Positions 43,314 through 53,784 of a stretch of 64,000 bases of DNA are shown piece by piece; position 1 is the stretch's first letter; each line of letters begins with the position of its first letter. The position numbers and the translations under genes were made by a program. Source of the DNA: Sorex araneus. Lineage: Eukaryota; Chordata; Mammalia; Eulipotyphla; Soricidae. The notes beneath the pieces are model-generated. The model saw only the letters and a program-made list of their open reading frames with translations, did not search any database and had not been told where the DNA came from. The DNA lies in assembly GCF_027595985.1 (NCBI RefSeq), contig NC_073307.1, positions 120,259,678-120,323,677 on the forward strand. The letters are read 5' to 3'.

Positions 43314-43475
43314 GGCCTGGAGCAATAATATAGTGGGTCGGGAACTTGCCTTGCACATAGCTGACTTGGGTTTGCACCCTGAGCCTGCCAGGAGTAATTC
43401 CCGAGTGCAGAGCCAGGAGTAAGCCCTGAGCACTGCCAGATGTGGCCCTCAAGTCAAACCAAACAACCAACAAAC
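43314..43475 (+). repeat. SINE-A
   Basis: GGGCCTGGAGCAATAATATAG head; central 25 bp deleted. Confidence 0.75.
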
Positions 43476-43599
43476 AATCCCCCCAAATTTTATCTAATAG
43501 CCTCATTTAAAAAAAATATATATATATATATTTAAGAAACATAAACTGCCTTAGGACCATAAAATGGGTATTTTTTATTCATAACACACCTTTTTATAC

Positions 43600-43780
43600 A
43601 AAGTGGGGTTTTTTTTGGGGGGGAATTACACCTGGCGATGCTCAGGCATTACTCCTAGCTCTGCATTCAGGAATTACTCCTGGTGCTGCTCTGGGGACCA
43701 TATGGGATATGGGGGATCGAGCCTCTGTTGGGCACATTCAAGGCAAATGCCCTACCTGCTGTACTATCACTCGAACCCAA
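43600..43780 (-). repeat. SINE-A
   Basis: GGAATTACACCTGGCGATGC to CTGTACTATCACTCGAACCC. Confidence 0.8.
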
Positions 43781-43814
43781 GGGTTTGTTTTAATGAAGGT
43801 GACCTTTTGCATGT

Positions 43815-43940
43815 TTGGGGGCCACACTTGGAGTAGCTTGAAGAACTTCTCCTAGCTCTTCACTGAGGGTTACTCCTGGCAGTGCCCAGGGGACCAGCGG
43901 GGATTCAGTCTTGGGCCTCCTGTATGCAAAATCTCCTCTC
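43815..43940 (-). repeat. SINE-A, old
   Basis: GGGGGCCACACTTGGAG to CTCTCCAACC; head mostly lost. Confidence 0.55.
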
Positions 43941-44169
43941 CAACCTTTACTGTCCAAGTAAAGGTCACTTTCAGAAAGCATTTGAGGACATTGACTGGTA
44001 GCCAATAGAGGAATAGAGGGCAGAGCATTCAGTGGAGTCCCCTCTTCTAAGGGGAGAGGGGCTAGACTTTATCACCAACAGTCAATGAGCTAATCAATCA
44101 GGACTATGTAATGAAGCTTCCATAGGAAAGAGCTAAGAAAAGGATATGGAGAACAGTTCCATGTGCCCT

Positions 44170-44850
44170 GGGGGCCAGGCCCCAAACTCTCCGGGCACAG
44201 TCCAGAACCTCATGGTGAATTGTATAAAAATAAAAAGAAAAGGCGCGGGTGAGGGAAGGGACGCCTCACCGCACCAAGCCAGGCACAGGGCCTAGGGCAG
44301 CAGCTGTCTCTCCCGTCACCCGAGTTCGGTAGCCTCCAGCCGCTTCCCCCACCCCGGGGAGGTTGATGGCGAAGATGTGACAGGCGAAGGAAGGAACGGA
44401 GCCATGATGGTTGGTCTCACTTGCAGTTTATTCCAGTCTTCCCTCTATACACTCTCTGTCCTCTCTACACCTTTCCGCCCCCTCACCTTCTCTCCAAACC
44501 CCTTTTATTGATCATGGCCCTTCCAAAGGGCGCAATACATTGACGTCACCAAAAGATCTTACAGGAAGAACATTGAGGCAACATAATTCTCTCGTATCTG
44601 CAGGCCCTTAATCTAGGCCCCCCCCCCCAAAGAAGATACAAAAACAAAACCGAAGCCTTCTTTGGGCTGAAAGCACTCGGATTTACATCCCAAAGACTAG
44701 GCTGGGCCAGAGCCTGGAATCTACAATGTCAAGTCAAGCCTGGCTAGCACCTTAGATCTGCGGGTCAAAGATCAGCTAGGTTTCTGTGACAAAAGGTTTC
44801 TGTGACAAAACTCCAGAAGGCAGCTGGAAAAGGGGAAATATTCCAACAGT
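44170..44850 (-). repeat. Putative LTR, minus strand
   Basis: On the minus strand: GATCAATAAAAGGGG and GTATAGAGGG as TATA-like signals, GGAATAAACTGCAAG as poly(A) signal (about 44434-44420), then a GC-rich U5-like part. A 16-bp unit GGTTTCTGTGACAAAA is tandemly doubled at about 44779-44811. The layout recalls class II LTRs; no internal coding region is seen. Confidence 0.35.
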
Positions 44851-45081
44851 GAATCTCATCCTTGGCTGGTTGATTTGAATCCTTTATAATATATCTATAA
44901 TCTCGTGACTATAAGTAGACTTCCTGAACTCTGTCGTTCTAATGCCACAGTTGGTAGTGATCAGCTCTGGGTTCTTGTGGAGAAGGATCTAAGGTGATCA
45001 CACTAGCCACTGGAGCTCTGTGGAGTTACCAGCTCAAGTTACTATATCTCTGCTGGTTGGAATGTCCACTGAACAATGAAC

Positions 45082-45084
<3 letters not shown>

Positions 45085-45142
<58 letters not shown>
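45085..45142. repeat. (CA)n microsatellite
   Basis: About 28 uninterrupted CA units. Confidence 0.97.
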
Positions 45143-45145
<3 letters not shown>

Positions 45146-45283
45146 TAGCTATGCCTGCAAATGTAGGTGGATAGCTAAGTTGTACATGCTCTTAATTGGG
45201 TTTGTAAGATGATCTCATAGACCTTTATGCAAATGGAGTCTATAGAACAATCATCATATCACATATGCAAATTATGGCACAGA

Positions 45284-45520
45284 ATCACTGTATCACTGTC
45301 ATCCCGTTGCTCATCGATTTGCTTGAGTGGGCAACAGTAACATCTCTGTCGTGAGATTTGTTGTTACTGTTTTCGGCATATAGCTTGCCAGGCTCTGCCA
45401 TACTGGCGGGATATTCTCAGTAGCTTGCCAGGCTCTCTGAGAGGGATGGAGGAATCGAGTCCAGGTCAGCCGCGTGCAAGGCAAACACCCTACCCGCTGT
45501 GCTATCGCTCCAGCGATAAG
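45284..45520 (-). repeat. SINE-B, full-length
   Basis: Starts ATCACTGTATCACTGTC (reverse of its tail) and ends with the tRNA-like head CTGTGCTATCGCTCCAGC. Confidence 0.9.
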
Positions 45521-46297
45521 ATAGCAGGTATTATATAGTACTATATAGGATAGTGGAGACAGTGTGGGGCACACCTACTTACTACACATTAGTATCTGTT
45601 ATCTATAATCTAGGGCATCCTTCCATGCCTCAAATCTGCAGCAAGCTAAGACCTCTGCAGCCTGGTTCTCTGAGCAACACTCCAGTGTGACTCTCCTGAC
45701 TCCCACCTGTCATTGCTGAAGTCTTCCTTGAACTGGGAGCTCTCAGTACCAAGCTCTGGGCCAGAGAGAGAGAACAAACTAGAATATAATCCTCACTGTT
45801 CTGGCCACTCCTTCTCTTTCTGGTCCCACCCTCCTCACTTCTTTCATAGCATAACAAATTCATCCAGCCCTGGAGTGAGTGGTGGGAATTTGTAATTAGA
45901 AGTACAGATAACAAACAACCTGAACTTTTGATTGGCTTCCTGAGTTGGAGTGGGTTATGGAATCCCCAGTTTGTATCTGGTTGGTAAGAAGCACAGGTTG
46001 GGTGTGCTTTTGAAGGGAAGGCTGTGTTAGGAGACCCCATGTGGAATCTGTGCTGTTTCTGGTTAGCAAATATTTCAATTGTTTGTTGGTGTGTGGGAAC
46101 CACTTTACATGTACTGGAATTGATTCAGGCATCCTTCTTTAAGCCACCTCTTCTGTGGCACTTTGTTAGGACAGACATGGAAACCTAATACATGAACACT
46201 TGATAAGCTGATAAGCACTCAATACATGTTAGGTATTATTTCTCAAGGAATTTCTGAACTAGTTCAGAATCCCTTCAGAAATGGGGGGGGGAGGGAG
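45521..46297. other. Intergenic sequence, possible ancient repeat
   Basis: No SINE for 770 bp. Nothing coding: frames are broken and unlike any family I know. Confidence 0.4.
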
Positions 46298-46465
46298 AGG
46301 TTATTGGGCCACACCTGGCAGATGCTCAGGGCTCACTCCTGGCTCTGTACTCAGGGATTCATCCTACCCAAATTTAGGGGGCATATGCAGTGTGGGGGAT
46401 TGAACACAGGTCATCTGAGTATAAGGCAAGTAGTGTCGTACTAACAGTACTATTTCTCTGGCTCT
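46298..46465 (-). repeat. SINE-A
   Basis: GGGCCACACCTGGCAGATGC to CAGTACTATTTCTCTGGC. Confidence 0.7.
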
Positions 46466-46961
46466 GCATATAAAATTTTTGACAGTCATCTTCTAATTGT
46501 CCTCCAAAAAGTAGCTATCATTTTAGGTTCCAATAGTATACTGGAATGCTGTTTTCTCTATAATTAGCTCTGGGCATATCACACTTAACTTTTTTTTTGT
46601 CAGTTTGGTGGGCGAAAAATATCTCATTGTTGCTTATTTTTCCTATCCTCGATTACTAGCCAGCAACTTTTCATATGCTAATTGATAATTTGTTGTTCTT
46701 TTCCTCCTGCAAATTGCTCACATCTGCAATGGATATTTCAATTATTTTACTGGCTTGTATCCCACTCTGTCTCCCATTGTCCGGCAGAAATTCCATCTGA
46801 GTGAGATCCACTCCATTCTCAGCTCCAGGGAGTATCATAATCAAATCAGTATAATTTCAACCTCATTTTTCTAAGTGACTAAATTAGTCCTCCCCAACCC
46901 AGCTGTAGGCATAAATCAATCAAACTGCAACTTGTATCCCTCAGGCATAGTAGGTACATTA
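46466..46961. other. Intergenic sequence with nothing recognised
   Basis: AT-rich, no pattern identified. Confidence 0.45.
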
Positions 46962-47098
46962 CCTACCCTTTCCCCATCTTTGCATGCAGAAGGCCCAGGT
47001 TCTATCTCTAGCACTTTATGGTCCCCCAAATATGGGGAAGAGGGTACACTATACTGATAGTGGCACCTGAGCACACCTGGGTATGACCCCAAAATGAA
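46962..47098 (+). repeat. SINE-A, diverged
   Basis: CATGCAGAAGGCCCAGGTTC centre to GGGTATGACCCCAAAATG. Confidence 0.55.
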
Positions 47099-47130
47099 AA
47101 GCAATATTTTTCTTACCAAGAAATTAATGG

Positions 47131-47960
47131 TTTTTTGCACGGCCGCAGAAGCCTTTCCTGATATCCAAAGAAAACGCTCAGGAACGGCTCCGCCACCCCG
47201 GAGCAGTCATTATGCCAGAGGCACAGAAACCCAGAGACTGCTGGCAGCTCCACTTGTGGACTTTGAACTAAACTATGGTCCTGTGCAGCCCTGGGAGGGA
47301 AAGGGTTTTTGCCCTCATCCTTTTCCCCTCTCAGCAGCATGGCGACCACCACCATTTAGTGCCAATTGGACAGAGAGGTAGGAGCTTGCAATGATGGGAC
47401 GCATGGGGAATCTCGCAATGGGGGGGGGGGGTGTGTGCAGAACTGGCCCTGCTTCCTGCCTTAATGAGACCCCAGTGGCCTCCCACGAACAGCTCTCCTG
47501 CTCCTGAACAGCCATGATCCCAGAGCACACTAACCAATCTCGGAATGCAGCGGCCACTGGCAGAAATACCTCTGGTCTTAATACCAGAATCCCAAAACTG
47601 GGCGGCCAATTTCACGACCGTGCAACATCATATGCTCATTGTTACCAACAATAGAAAACATACAATCTAATGATGCCATTCTGACAGGTCTGACTGTTGG
47701 GGGGGAAACACCAAATAATGCTAGTGAGTTTTCGGTCAAAAATTGAATGTTACCATAGCAATGAGAGAGTTAATTGAAAATCATCTGCCACACAGGAAGA
47801 GGGAGAGAGGGAGGGAGGGTGTCTGGGGTTCTTGGTGGTGGATCATGTGCACTGGTGAAGGAATGGGTGTTTGATCATTGTATAACTGAGACTTGATCCT
47901 GAAAGCCCTGTAACTGTTCTCACGGTATCTCAATTAAAAAACATAAAATTAAAAAAAAAG
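47131..47960 (+). mobile_element. LINE-1 gamma insertion with GC-rich head
   Basis: TSD GAAATTAATGG at 47120-47130 and 47961-47971. The first about 500 bp are GC-rich and unlike the alpha and beta elements; the last about 170 bp are the gamma 3' end (GTATAACTGAGACTTGATCC). Frames in the head are unlike known proteins. Confidence 0.75.
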
Positions 47961-48069
47961 GAAATTAATGGGTTTTATTTATTTTTTAATTTTTTTGGAG
48001 GGGAGGGTTATATTTGTTGGTGCTTGGAGTTGCTTTCAGAAAGTGCTCTGGAGCCTACAATGTATGAGT

Positions 48070-48455
48070 TTTATTTTATTTTATTGACTTTGGGACTACA
48101 TCGAGCAGAACTCAGGGGTTATTCTTGGTTTTTGTTTGTTTGGTTCATTTTTCAGGGGGTAGGGGCACACCCAGCCATGGTCAGGGTTTACTCCTGGCTC
48201 TTCACTCAGGAATCATTTCTGGCGGTGCATGGGGGATCATATGGGATGCTGGGAATCAAACCTGTGTCATCGACGTGCAAGGCAAGTGTCCGACTTGTTA
48301 TGTTATCTCTTCAGCCCTGTCAGGGCTACTCTTGGATCTGTGCTTTGAAATTGCTCCTAGTGGTGCCCAGGGACCATGTGGTCGTTAAAGATCAAACCCA
48401 GGCCTCCAACATGCAAAGCCTGCACTCATTTCATTGAGCTCTGTCTCCAGTCCAA
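48070..48455 (-). repeat. SINE-A inside SINE-A
   Basis: Outer copy 48070-48128 plus 48318-48455; inner copy about 48129-48317 ends CTCTTCAGCCCTG. The break falls in the GGGNTATTCTTGG segment. Confidence 0.65.
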
Positions 48456-48479
48456 TGCACTGGGTTTAAGACAGCTTTC

Positions 48480-48600
48480 AGCCTCAGAGAGGGAGCCATG
48501 GGTACACTAGTAGTGGTGTGATATTGAAATCATGTGCACAAGAAACCATCATTAACAGTTTTGTAAATCACAAACCTCAATCAATAAAAATGGTTTTGTT
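48480..48600 (+). mobile_element. Old LINE-1 3' end fragment
   Basis: CATCATTAACAGTTTTGTAA to CAATCAATAAAAATGG, similar to the end of 10120-10432. Confidence 0.45.
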
Positions 48601-48726
48601 TTTTTTCAAAGTTTATCTTCAGGCTGCACTACGTGATTTGTGAGCGGCAGTACCCGGTTTGATGTCTGGTACCTCATGGTCCTTGATGCTGCTTCTCCTT
48701 TTTCAATATGCTGATCCTTCCTTCAG

Positions 48727-48874
48727 ACACTGAGCCATGATCAATACTCAGGCCCTTGACATCCTTCTTGACAAGACTCAGGAGCTGCAGAAACAGCTAC
48801 ACGACCTGAAGGTGGCGCTGTCCCCATTGCACACTGACAAAGTGACAGGTGGCACAGCGTCCAGGCTCTCCAAG
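48727..48874 (+). other. Exon-like segment of unknown origin, 46 codons open
   Basis: Preceded by a polypyrimidine stretch and ATCCTTCCTTCAG, followed by AAG then donor-like GTACAA. ATG at 48737 has purine at -3 and opens MINTQALDILLDKTQELQKQ and a further Leu/Lys-rich run, predicted helical or coiled-coil by pattern. I recognise no family. It may be an exon of a lineage-specific gene or lncRNA, or a pseudoexon. Confidence 0.3.
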
Positions 48875-49262
48875 GTACAAGTTGCTTTCAGATTTCTCCC
48901 TGTCATTAACTACTCAGAGAGAGAACTTCACTGAGGGGATGTGACTGGCATAAACACCCTACGTGTGTGAGGTTATGGTTTCGAAAAGGCACCACAGAAA
49001 ACAAAACAAGACATGAAAACGAGAACCTCTGAAATGTTGCAAGGGGAAGAAAGCAATATGAAGATTTCTCCGAAAAGTAAGACTAGAGCTCCCGTACAAC
49101 CCAGCAATTCCACTTCTTGGCATCTACCTCCCCCTTGAAAACACACAAATATTTATTTGAAAGGCTAGATGGGCACCCATGTTGATTGCAGTACTGAGTA
49201 CTTTATTTGTCTTTATCTTTTTGTAAGGAAATAGGCACCAGAGAGGATGTTACTTTGTCTGT

Positions 49263-49522
49263 TTAAGGGCCTCACCCTGGTAGTATTCTGGGACTAGTTG
49301 CTGTTCAAGGGATTGACCTTGGCTCCTACATGCAAAGCATGCACGCTCGCTGGCTCAGCTATCTCTAGCCTGATCCAGCCCTTCAAACTATCTCCCTGAC
49401 CCCAGAAAGGATGTTATTTTACTTATTATTATTATTATTATTATTATTTTGCGTGGTGCCACGGATCCAATCCAGGTCTTACACATGCAAAATATATGCT
49501 GATCCTCTTCCCTGGCCCCAGA
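49263..49522 (-). repeat. Two SINE-A remnants around a (TTA)n run
   Basis: 49263-49378 and 49455-49522 (CCTCTTCCCTGGCCCC end), with ATT repeats at 49422-49449. Confidence 0.5.
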
Positions 49523-49591
49523 GGCTGTTACTTTAATGAAATTTCATACCTTGTAAGAGGTTGGAGCCAAGACTCAGATACAGAGTCAGAA

Positions 49592-49777
49592 TCTTCTGGT
49601 TTTGTTTTGTTTGTTTTTATGCCACATCCAGTGGTGCTCAGGGCTTATTCCTCAGGGCTCTGTCCTCAGGGATCAATCCTAGAGGAGCTTAGGAAACCAT
49701 GTGGGATATCAGGATAGAACCGGGGTCATCCTTTGCAAGGCAAAGACCCTACCCACTGGGCTATTGCTCGAGCCATA
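49592..49777 (-). repeat. SINE-A with short internal duplication
   Basis: GGGCTTATTCCTCAGGGCTCTGTCCTCAGGGATC shows a doubled CTCAGGG; head end CTATTGCTCGAGCC. (Longer than consensus by about 8 bp.). Confidence 0.75.
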
Positions 49778-49874
49778 GGGCCAGGGTCTGTCTTTCCCTC
49801 ACAGACTCATGCATCACTTGTTCTTGGTTTTTTTTTTTTGTATGTGTTTATTTTTTTCACTGTTTTGAGTAAGA

Positions 49875-49879
<5 letters not shown>

Positions 49880-49930
<51 letters not shown>
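49880..49930. repeat. (CT)n microsatellite
   Basis: About 25 CT units grown from the tail of the SINE-A that follows; mirror-symmetric polypyrimidine. Confidence 0.97.
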
Positions 49931-49931
<1 letters not shown>

Positions 49932-49934
<3 letters not shown>

Positions 49935-50092
49935 GCTTTTTGAGTCACACCCGGCAATGCCCAGGGGTTGCCCCTGGCTCATGCACTCAGGAATTAACTC
50001 CTGGCAGTGCTCAGGGGACCATATGGGATGCTGGGAATCGAAGTCACGTGCAAGGCAAATGCCCTACCCTCTGTGAAGTCGCTCCAGCCTCT
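49932..50092 (-). repeat. SINE-A
   Basis: TTTTTGCTTTTTGAGTCACAC to GAAGTCGCTCCAGCC; loses 10 bp at the B box. Confidence 0.88.
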
Positions 50093-50150
50093 CCTCTCTT
50101 TTTTTAAATTTAGGTCTTTGTTTCTTTTCTTTTTCCTCCCCCCCCCTTGA

Positions 50151-50468
50151 CAGTCAAAGTGTGTTTATTGGCATGGCCTCCCATTCATCTTGCTTCAGGG
50201 GGCTTCAGTGCTGCCTCTGAAGAAGGCTCGTGCTGTCAGCCTGCCTTTTCCCGGAGGCTGCCTCAGCACAGTGCTGTGGTTCTCACACAAAGCCGAGGGT
50301 GGTGCCTGGCTAAAGACCTGGGCATCTCCCATCACTCAAGCAGGCACTGTGGCTCTGCACCTGCCGTGGCTTCTTATGTCGTCTCTTCTTTACAGTGTAG
50401 GGATGAAGGAGATCCTTTGTGAGAGGCATATTCTCCCTCGCAAAGGAGTTGTCACCACCAGAAAGACT
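50151..50468 (-). pseudogene. RPS27: RPS27 processed pseudogene
   Basis: RPS27 encodes a zinc-binding ribosomal small-subunit protein of 84 aa (family knowledge). The minus strand has the short 5' UTR (CTTTCTGGTGGTGAC), ATG at 50429, MPLTKDLLHP, then KKRRHKK and VQSHS before a stop; the C-terminal part (VVLC, STVL, QP) is recognisable in another frame. The 3' UTR ends GCCAATAAACAC at about 50166-50160. No introns, at least two frame breaks, zinc-ligand cysteines mutated: a full-length dead retrocopy. Confidence 0.88.
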
Positions 50469-50491
50469 CCTTTAAAAAAAAATGAGGGGAA

Positions 50492-50668
50492 AGGGGCTGG
50501 AGTAATAGTACAGCAGGGAGGGCAATTGTCTTGCATGCGGCAGTTCCAGGTTCGATCCCCAGCATCCCATAGTGTCCCCTGAGCCCGCCAGAAGTGATTC
50601 CTGCATGCAGAGGCAGGAGTAATCCCTGAGCAACTCTGGGTGTGGCCCCCAAATAAACAAACAAACAA
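50492..50668 (+). repeat. SINE-A
   Basis: GGGGCTGGAGTAATAGTACAGC head with intact GGTTCGATCCCC. Inserted just upstream of the RPS27 pseudogene 5' end. Confidence 0.85.
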
Positions 50669-50906
50669 AAAATAAAACAAGAAGCATTATTCCGGCAAGA
50701 AGGAGCAGGCCATGGGAGCCTCAGCGATGCAGGCAGCCCGAGTCAGCAGGCAGCAGTAGAAGACTGAGCAGGACAGGGGGTGGGGCGCATGGATAGGGAA
50801 GAGCAGGCCTGGGAAAGGCACTCACTGGTTGAGAGGATCTCAAGCCCACGAAGAAGGAACTGGCTGCTCAGGGGGAACATAACTGTAAACATGTGACTGT
50901 AAACAT

Positions 50907-50985
50907 GGAAAGGACCAGGGATGTAACTCAACCTTGTCTTGCATGTATTCAATCTGTGTTTCCTCCCCAGTACAACAAAATAAAA
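50907..50985 (+). repeat. ID-like short SINE
   Basis: AGGACCAGGGATGTAACTCAA head, then TACAACAAAATAAAAG. Confidence 0.45.
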
Positions 50986-51024
50986 GAAATCAATATTAAA
51001 TAAATAAATAAATAAAATGCTCAG

Positions 51025-51200
51025 GGAACCCGCGAGATAGTACAGCAGGCAGGGAGCTTGTCCTGCTCACAGCGGAGCCGGCTTCAATCCCCAGGAACAC
51101 AAATGGAATCCCAAGCCCCACCAGCTCTCTGAGCACAGAGCCAGGAGTAAGCCCTAAGCATCACTGGGTGTGGTTCCCCCAAAACAAGAACAAACAAACA
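51025..51200 (+). repeat. SINE-A
   Basis: CCCGCGAGATAGTACAGCAGG head. It abuts the truncated 3' end of the VDAC1 pseudogene. Confidence 0.75.
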
Positions 51201-51239
51201 AACCAAGGTCAGTTAAATTCAATTAAATAAAACATCTCA

Positions 51240-52800
51240 TATCGGGGCTGTTTCATAGTCTGGCACGAGGGTGAAAAAAAACCACAACATGAGAAGAAAA
51301 TAAGTCCTGAATTATTGGCTTCATCACATCCACCTTCTCCACCCCAAAATGGCACAGAAGAAACAGTTACCACACCCTGCAACTATTTTTGGTGTAAAGG
51401 AGGTGATGGGCTGGGGTGGACACGGGTCACGAAGATCTGCCTAAAAATGTCCCTTTCAGATGAATCTGTACACATCATCGAACTTCAGATTGAGCCTCTC
51501 CATGATTAGGCCAGGGAACCAAGGTTTAATTCTCAGGAAATCACAATTTCATTCATTTAGTCAACGAGCATTTACAGTGTCTACATATGATCAGCTCCCA
51601 CTTGCAGCCATTTCTAGATAAAAAAAAAAAAAAAGGAACCTGACATCTCTAGAGGGGCTGTCAAGTTCCTCCTCCCTGCCCCTAAGTCTAGCTGAAAGGA
51701 CCTTTTTTTTTTTTTTTGAATTGGATTTTTCTGTACCTCTGAAAGGGTAACACCTTAAAGCTGAATCATCTTGAACCTGGAGGTCTAACATGATATTTAG
51801 CAATACTTGCATCCCAGACAGACAGCATTTAAAAGGTACACTAAATTCTGAAGGTAGCTATGCTGCAAAATAGTTTAAAATTTAATGATTGTACAGTATT
51901 CATTTATGCTTGAAATTCCAGTCCTAGACCAAGCTTGTGGCCACCCGCGTTGACATTCTTGCCGTCCAGCAGAGCTGACAGTGTCAGTTTGATACCTGGC
52001 TTTGGGGTCTGAGTGTATCCTGATCCTATCAGGCTGGAATTGTTCACTTTAGCCGAGAAGCAGGCATCGGGGTCTATCTGTTGCTTGGCTGCTATGCCGA
52101 AGCGAGTGTTGCTGTTGCCTGCGGTCCAAGCGAGATTAACAGATGTCTCCAACTTCTTGTTCACCTTCTGGTATATGGGGCCACAAAACTGTCCCGTCAT
52201 TTACCTTCGTGTGAAGCTGGAACTCATCAGTCTTGTGGCCGACCACAAAGTTGCTCTGGGTCACGCGTGACTTGACAGTCTCAAAGTTCATCTGGTAGCC
52301 CCCCAGCCAGCCCTCCTGGGCCAGCACGAGGGCGCCCGGATGGAAGGCCCAGCGATGTTGAAATCCACGTCGCAGCCCAGGTTGATGTGCTCCCGCTTGT
52401 ACCCTGTCTTGATTTTAGCATTTTTCTTCCCCAGTGTTTGGAGAGAAGAATGACTCAAAGGTCCGCTTCAGGCCACGTGCGAGCTGGTCTTCTACGGTGA
52501 TCTCGGTGCCTAGCGTGTTGCCCGTGTTCCAATTCTCAGTGAACCTGAGCCCATACTCGGCCCACCGGTACTTGGTTTCCAGGCTGCCTGTCACCTTGGT
52601 GGTCTCTGTGTTGGCGGAACCTGAGCTTGTAAATTCTAGTCCATTCTCAGATTTTGTTTCCAAATCGAGCTTTATTAAACCAAACCCATAGCCCTTGGTG
52701 AAGACATCTCGGGCAGGTTTGCCAAGATCGACATACGTGGGAGGCACAGCCACCTTCTGCTCGGAGGTGGTGGCGCGGGCTCCTCAGCAGCTACGGCAGG
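51240..52800 (-). pseudogene. VDAC1: VDAC1 processed pseudogene with long 3' UTR
   Basis: VDAC1 is the 283-aa mitochondrial outer-membrane beta-barrel porin. On the minus strand the coding part runs from 52753 to TAA at 51906-51904, without introns. The start codon is GTG instead of [23 protein letters not shown] is followed by clear barrel sequence. Frame breaks occur near 52430 (after SPNTGEEK), near 52350 and near 52200, so three frames are needed to cover it. About 660 bp of VDAC1 3' UTR continues to about 51240, where it stops without a clear poly(A). A SINE-A inserted next to the 5' end. Confidence 0.95.
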
Positions 52801-52806
52801 AGCTCA

Positions 52807-52965
52807 ATGATTTTTTTTTTTTAACCGCGCCTGGCAGTGTCAGGGCTTACTCCTGGTTTTTTACTCAGGGATCACTCCTGGTGGTGGTACTGAGGATCAA
52901 ACCCAGGTAGACCACATGCAAGGAAAGTGCTTTACGTGCTGTACGATCTCTCAGGCTCCACAATT
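52807..52965 (-). repeat. SINE-A, first of three in a row
   Basis: T tail then CGCGCCTGGCAGTGTCAGG; head end GTACGATCTCTCAGGCTCC. Confidence 0.8.
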
Positions 52966-52984
52966 TTTTATTTTTATTATTTTG

Positions 52985-53145
52985 TGTTTTGGGTCACACC
53001 CAGCATTGCACAGGGGTTACTCCTGGCTCATGCACTCAGGAATTACTCCTGGCGGTGCTCAGGGGACCATACGGGATGCTGGGAATCGAACCCCGGGTCA
53101 GCCGTGCAAGGCAAATGCCCTACCCACTGTGCTATCACTCCAACC
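52985..53145 (-). repeat. SINE-A, second of three
   Basis: TTTTGGGTCACACCCAGCATTG to CTGTGCTATCACTCCAACCC. Confidence 0.9.
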
Positions 53146-53157
53146 CTTCACAATTTC

Positions 53158-53333
53158 TTTTTTTTTTTTTTTTTCTGGGTCACACCCGGCGATGCACAGG
53201 GGTTACACCTGGCTCTTCACTCAGGAATTACCCCTGGTGGTGCTCAGGGGACCATATGGGATGCTGGGATTAGAACCTGGGTCAGCCGCGTGCAAGGCAA
53301 ACGCCCTACCCGCTGTGCTATCACTCCAGCCCC
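53158..53333 (-). repeat. SINE-A, third of three
   Basis: CTTCACAATTTNTT lies before (53145-53158) and after (53334-53347). Near consensus. Confidence 0.92.
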
Positions 53334-53347
53334 CCTTCACAATTTTT

Positions 53348-53784
53348 TAAAGAAAAATTTGAATAATCTGGGTAGTGAAAGTGAGAACATACTGTGGAAA
53401 CGGAGGCTGGGCCATCATCTTTTGATTAATATTGAAATTAAAACTTCATATAGTCTTTTACCAATAATCAAATTCTTGAGGATTAATCAAACATTTACTT
53501 TTCACATATATGTGTGGAGATATAGGAAAGTTCATTGTAGTTTCTACCACCCAGAAGTAAAACTACAGTCTGACCATCCACCCTTGGGGACTTAGGAAAT
53601 GAATACTAATAACTATTCCAGAGACTGGAGCTCTTCAATCAGTTAAAGGAGCAGTAAAGCCATATATGTTGACAAGGAGAGGATAATAGGATGTCTGACC
53701 AAGTGAACAAAGCAAGGTGCAGAATACAATTTACTTCAGTTTATGCTTAACACACAGAGGGAATGAGACACATTTATAAATTCA
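53348..53784. other. Intergenic sequence with nothing recognised
   Basis: No repeat or gene pattern found. Confidence 0.45.

Noticed and set aside
45085-45142. Regular short repeats, considered as an array element (CRISPR-like)
   Set aside because: Simple CA microsatellite, no spacers; vertebrate DNA.
48727-48874. Assigning the orphan exon to the SPTY2D1 opposite-strand gene known in human
   Set aside because: Lies 22 kb from the SPTY2D1 promoter and I could not match the protein; kept only as unknown.
50147-50582. 91- and 130-codon plus-strand frames
   Set aside because: Antisense of the RPS27 pseudogene running into a SINE.
51315-51509. 64-codon plus-strand frame
   Set aside because: Antisense of the VDAC1 pseudogene 3' UTR.
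52013-52691. Plus-strand frames of 64-85 codons
   Set aside because: Antisense shadows of the VDAC1 pseudogene.
52927-53595. 222-codon plus-strand frame
   Set aside because: Made of the translated SINE-A copies in series; identical peptide pieces appear at dozens of other SINEs.
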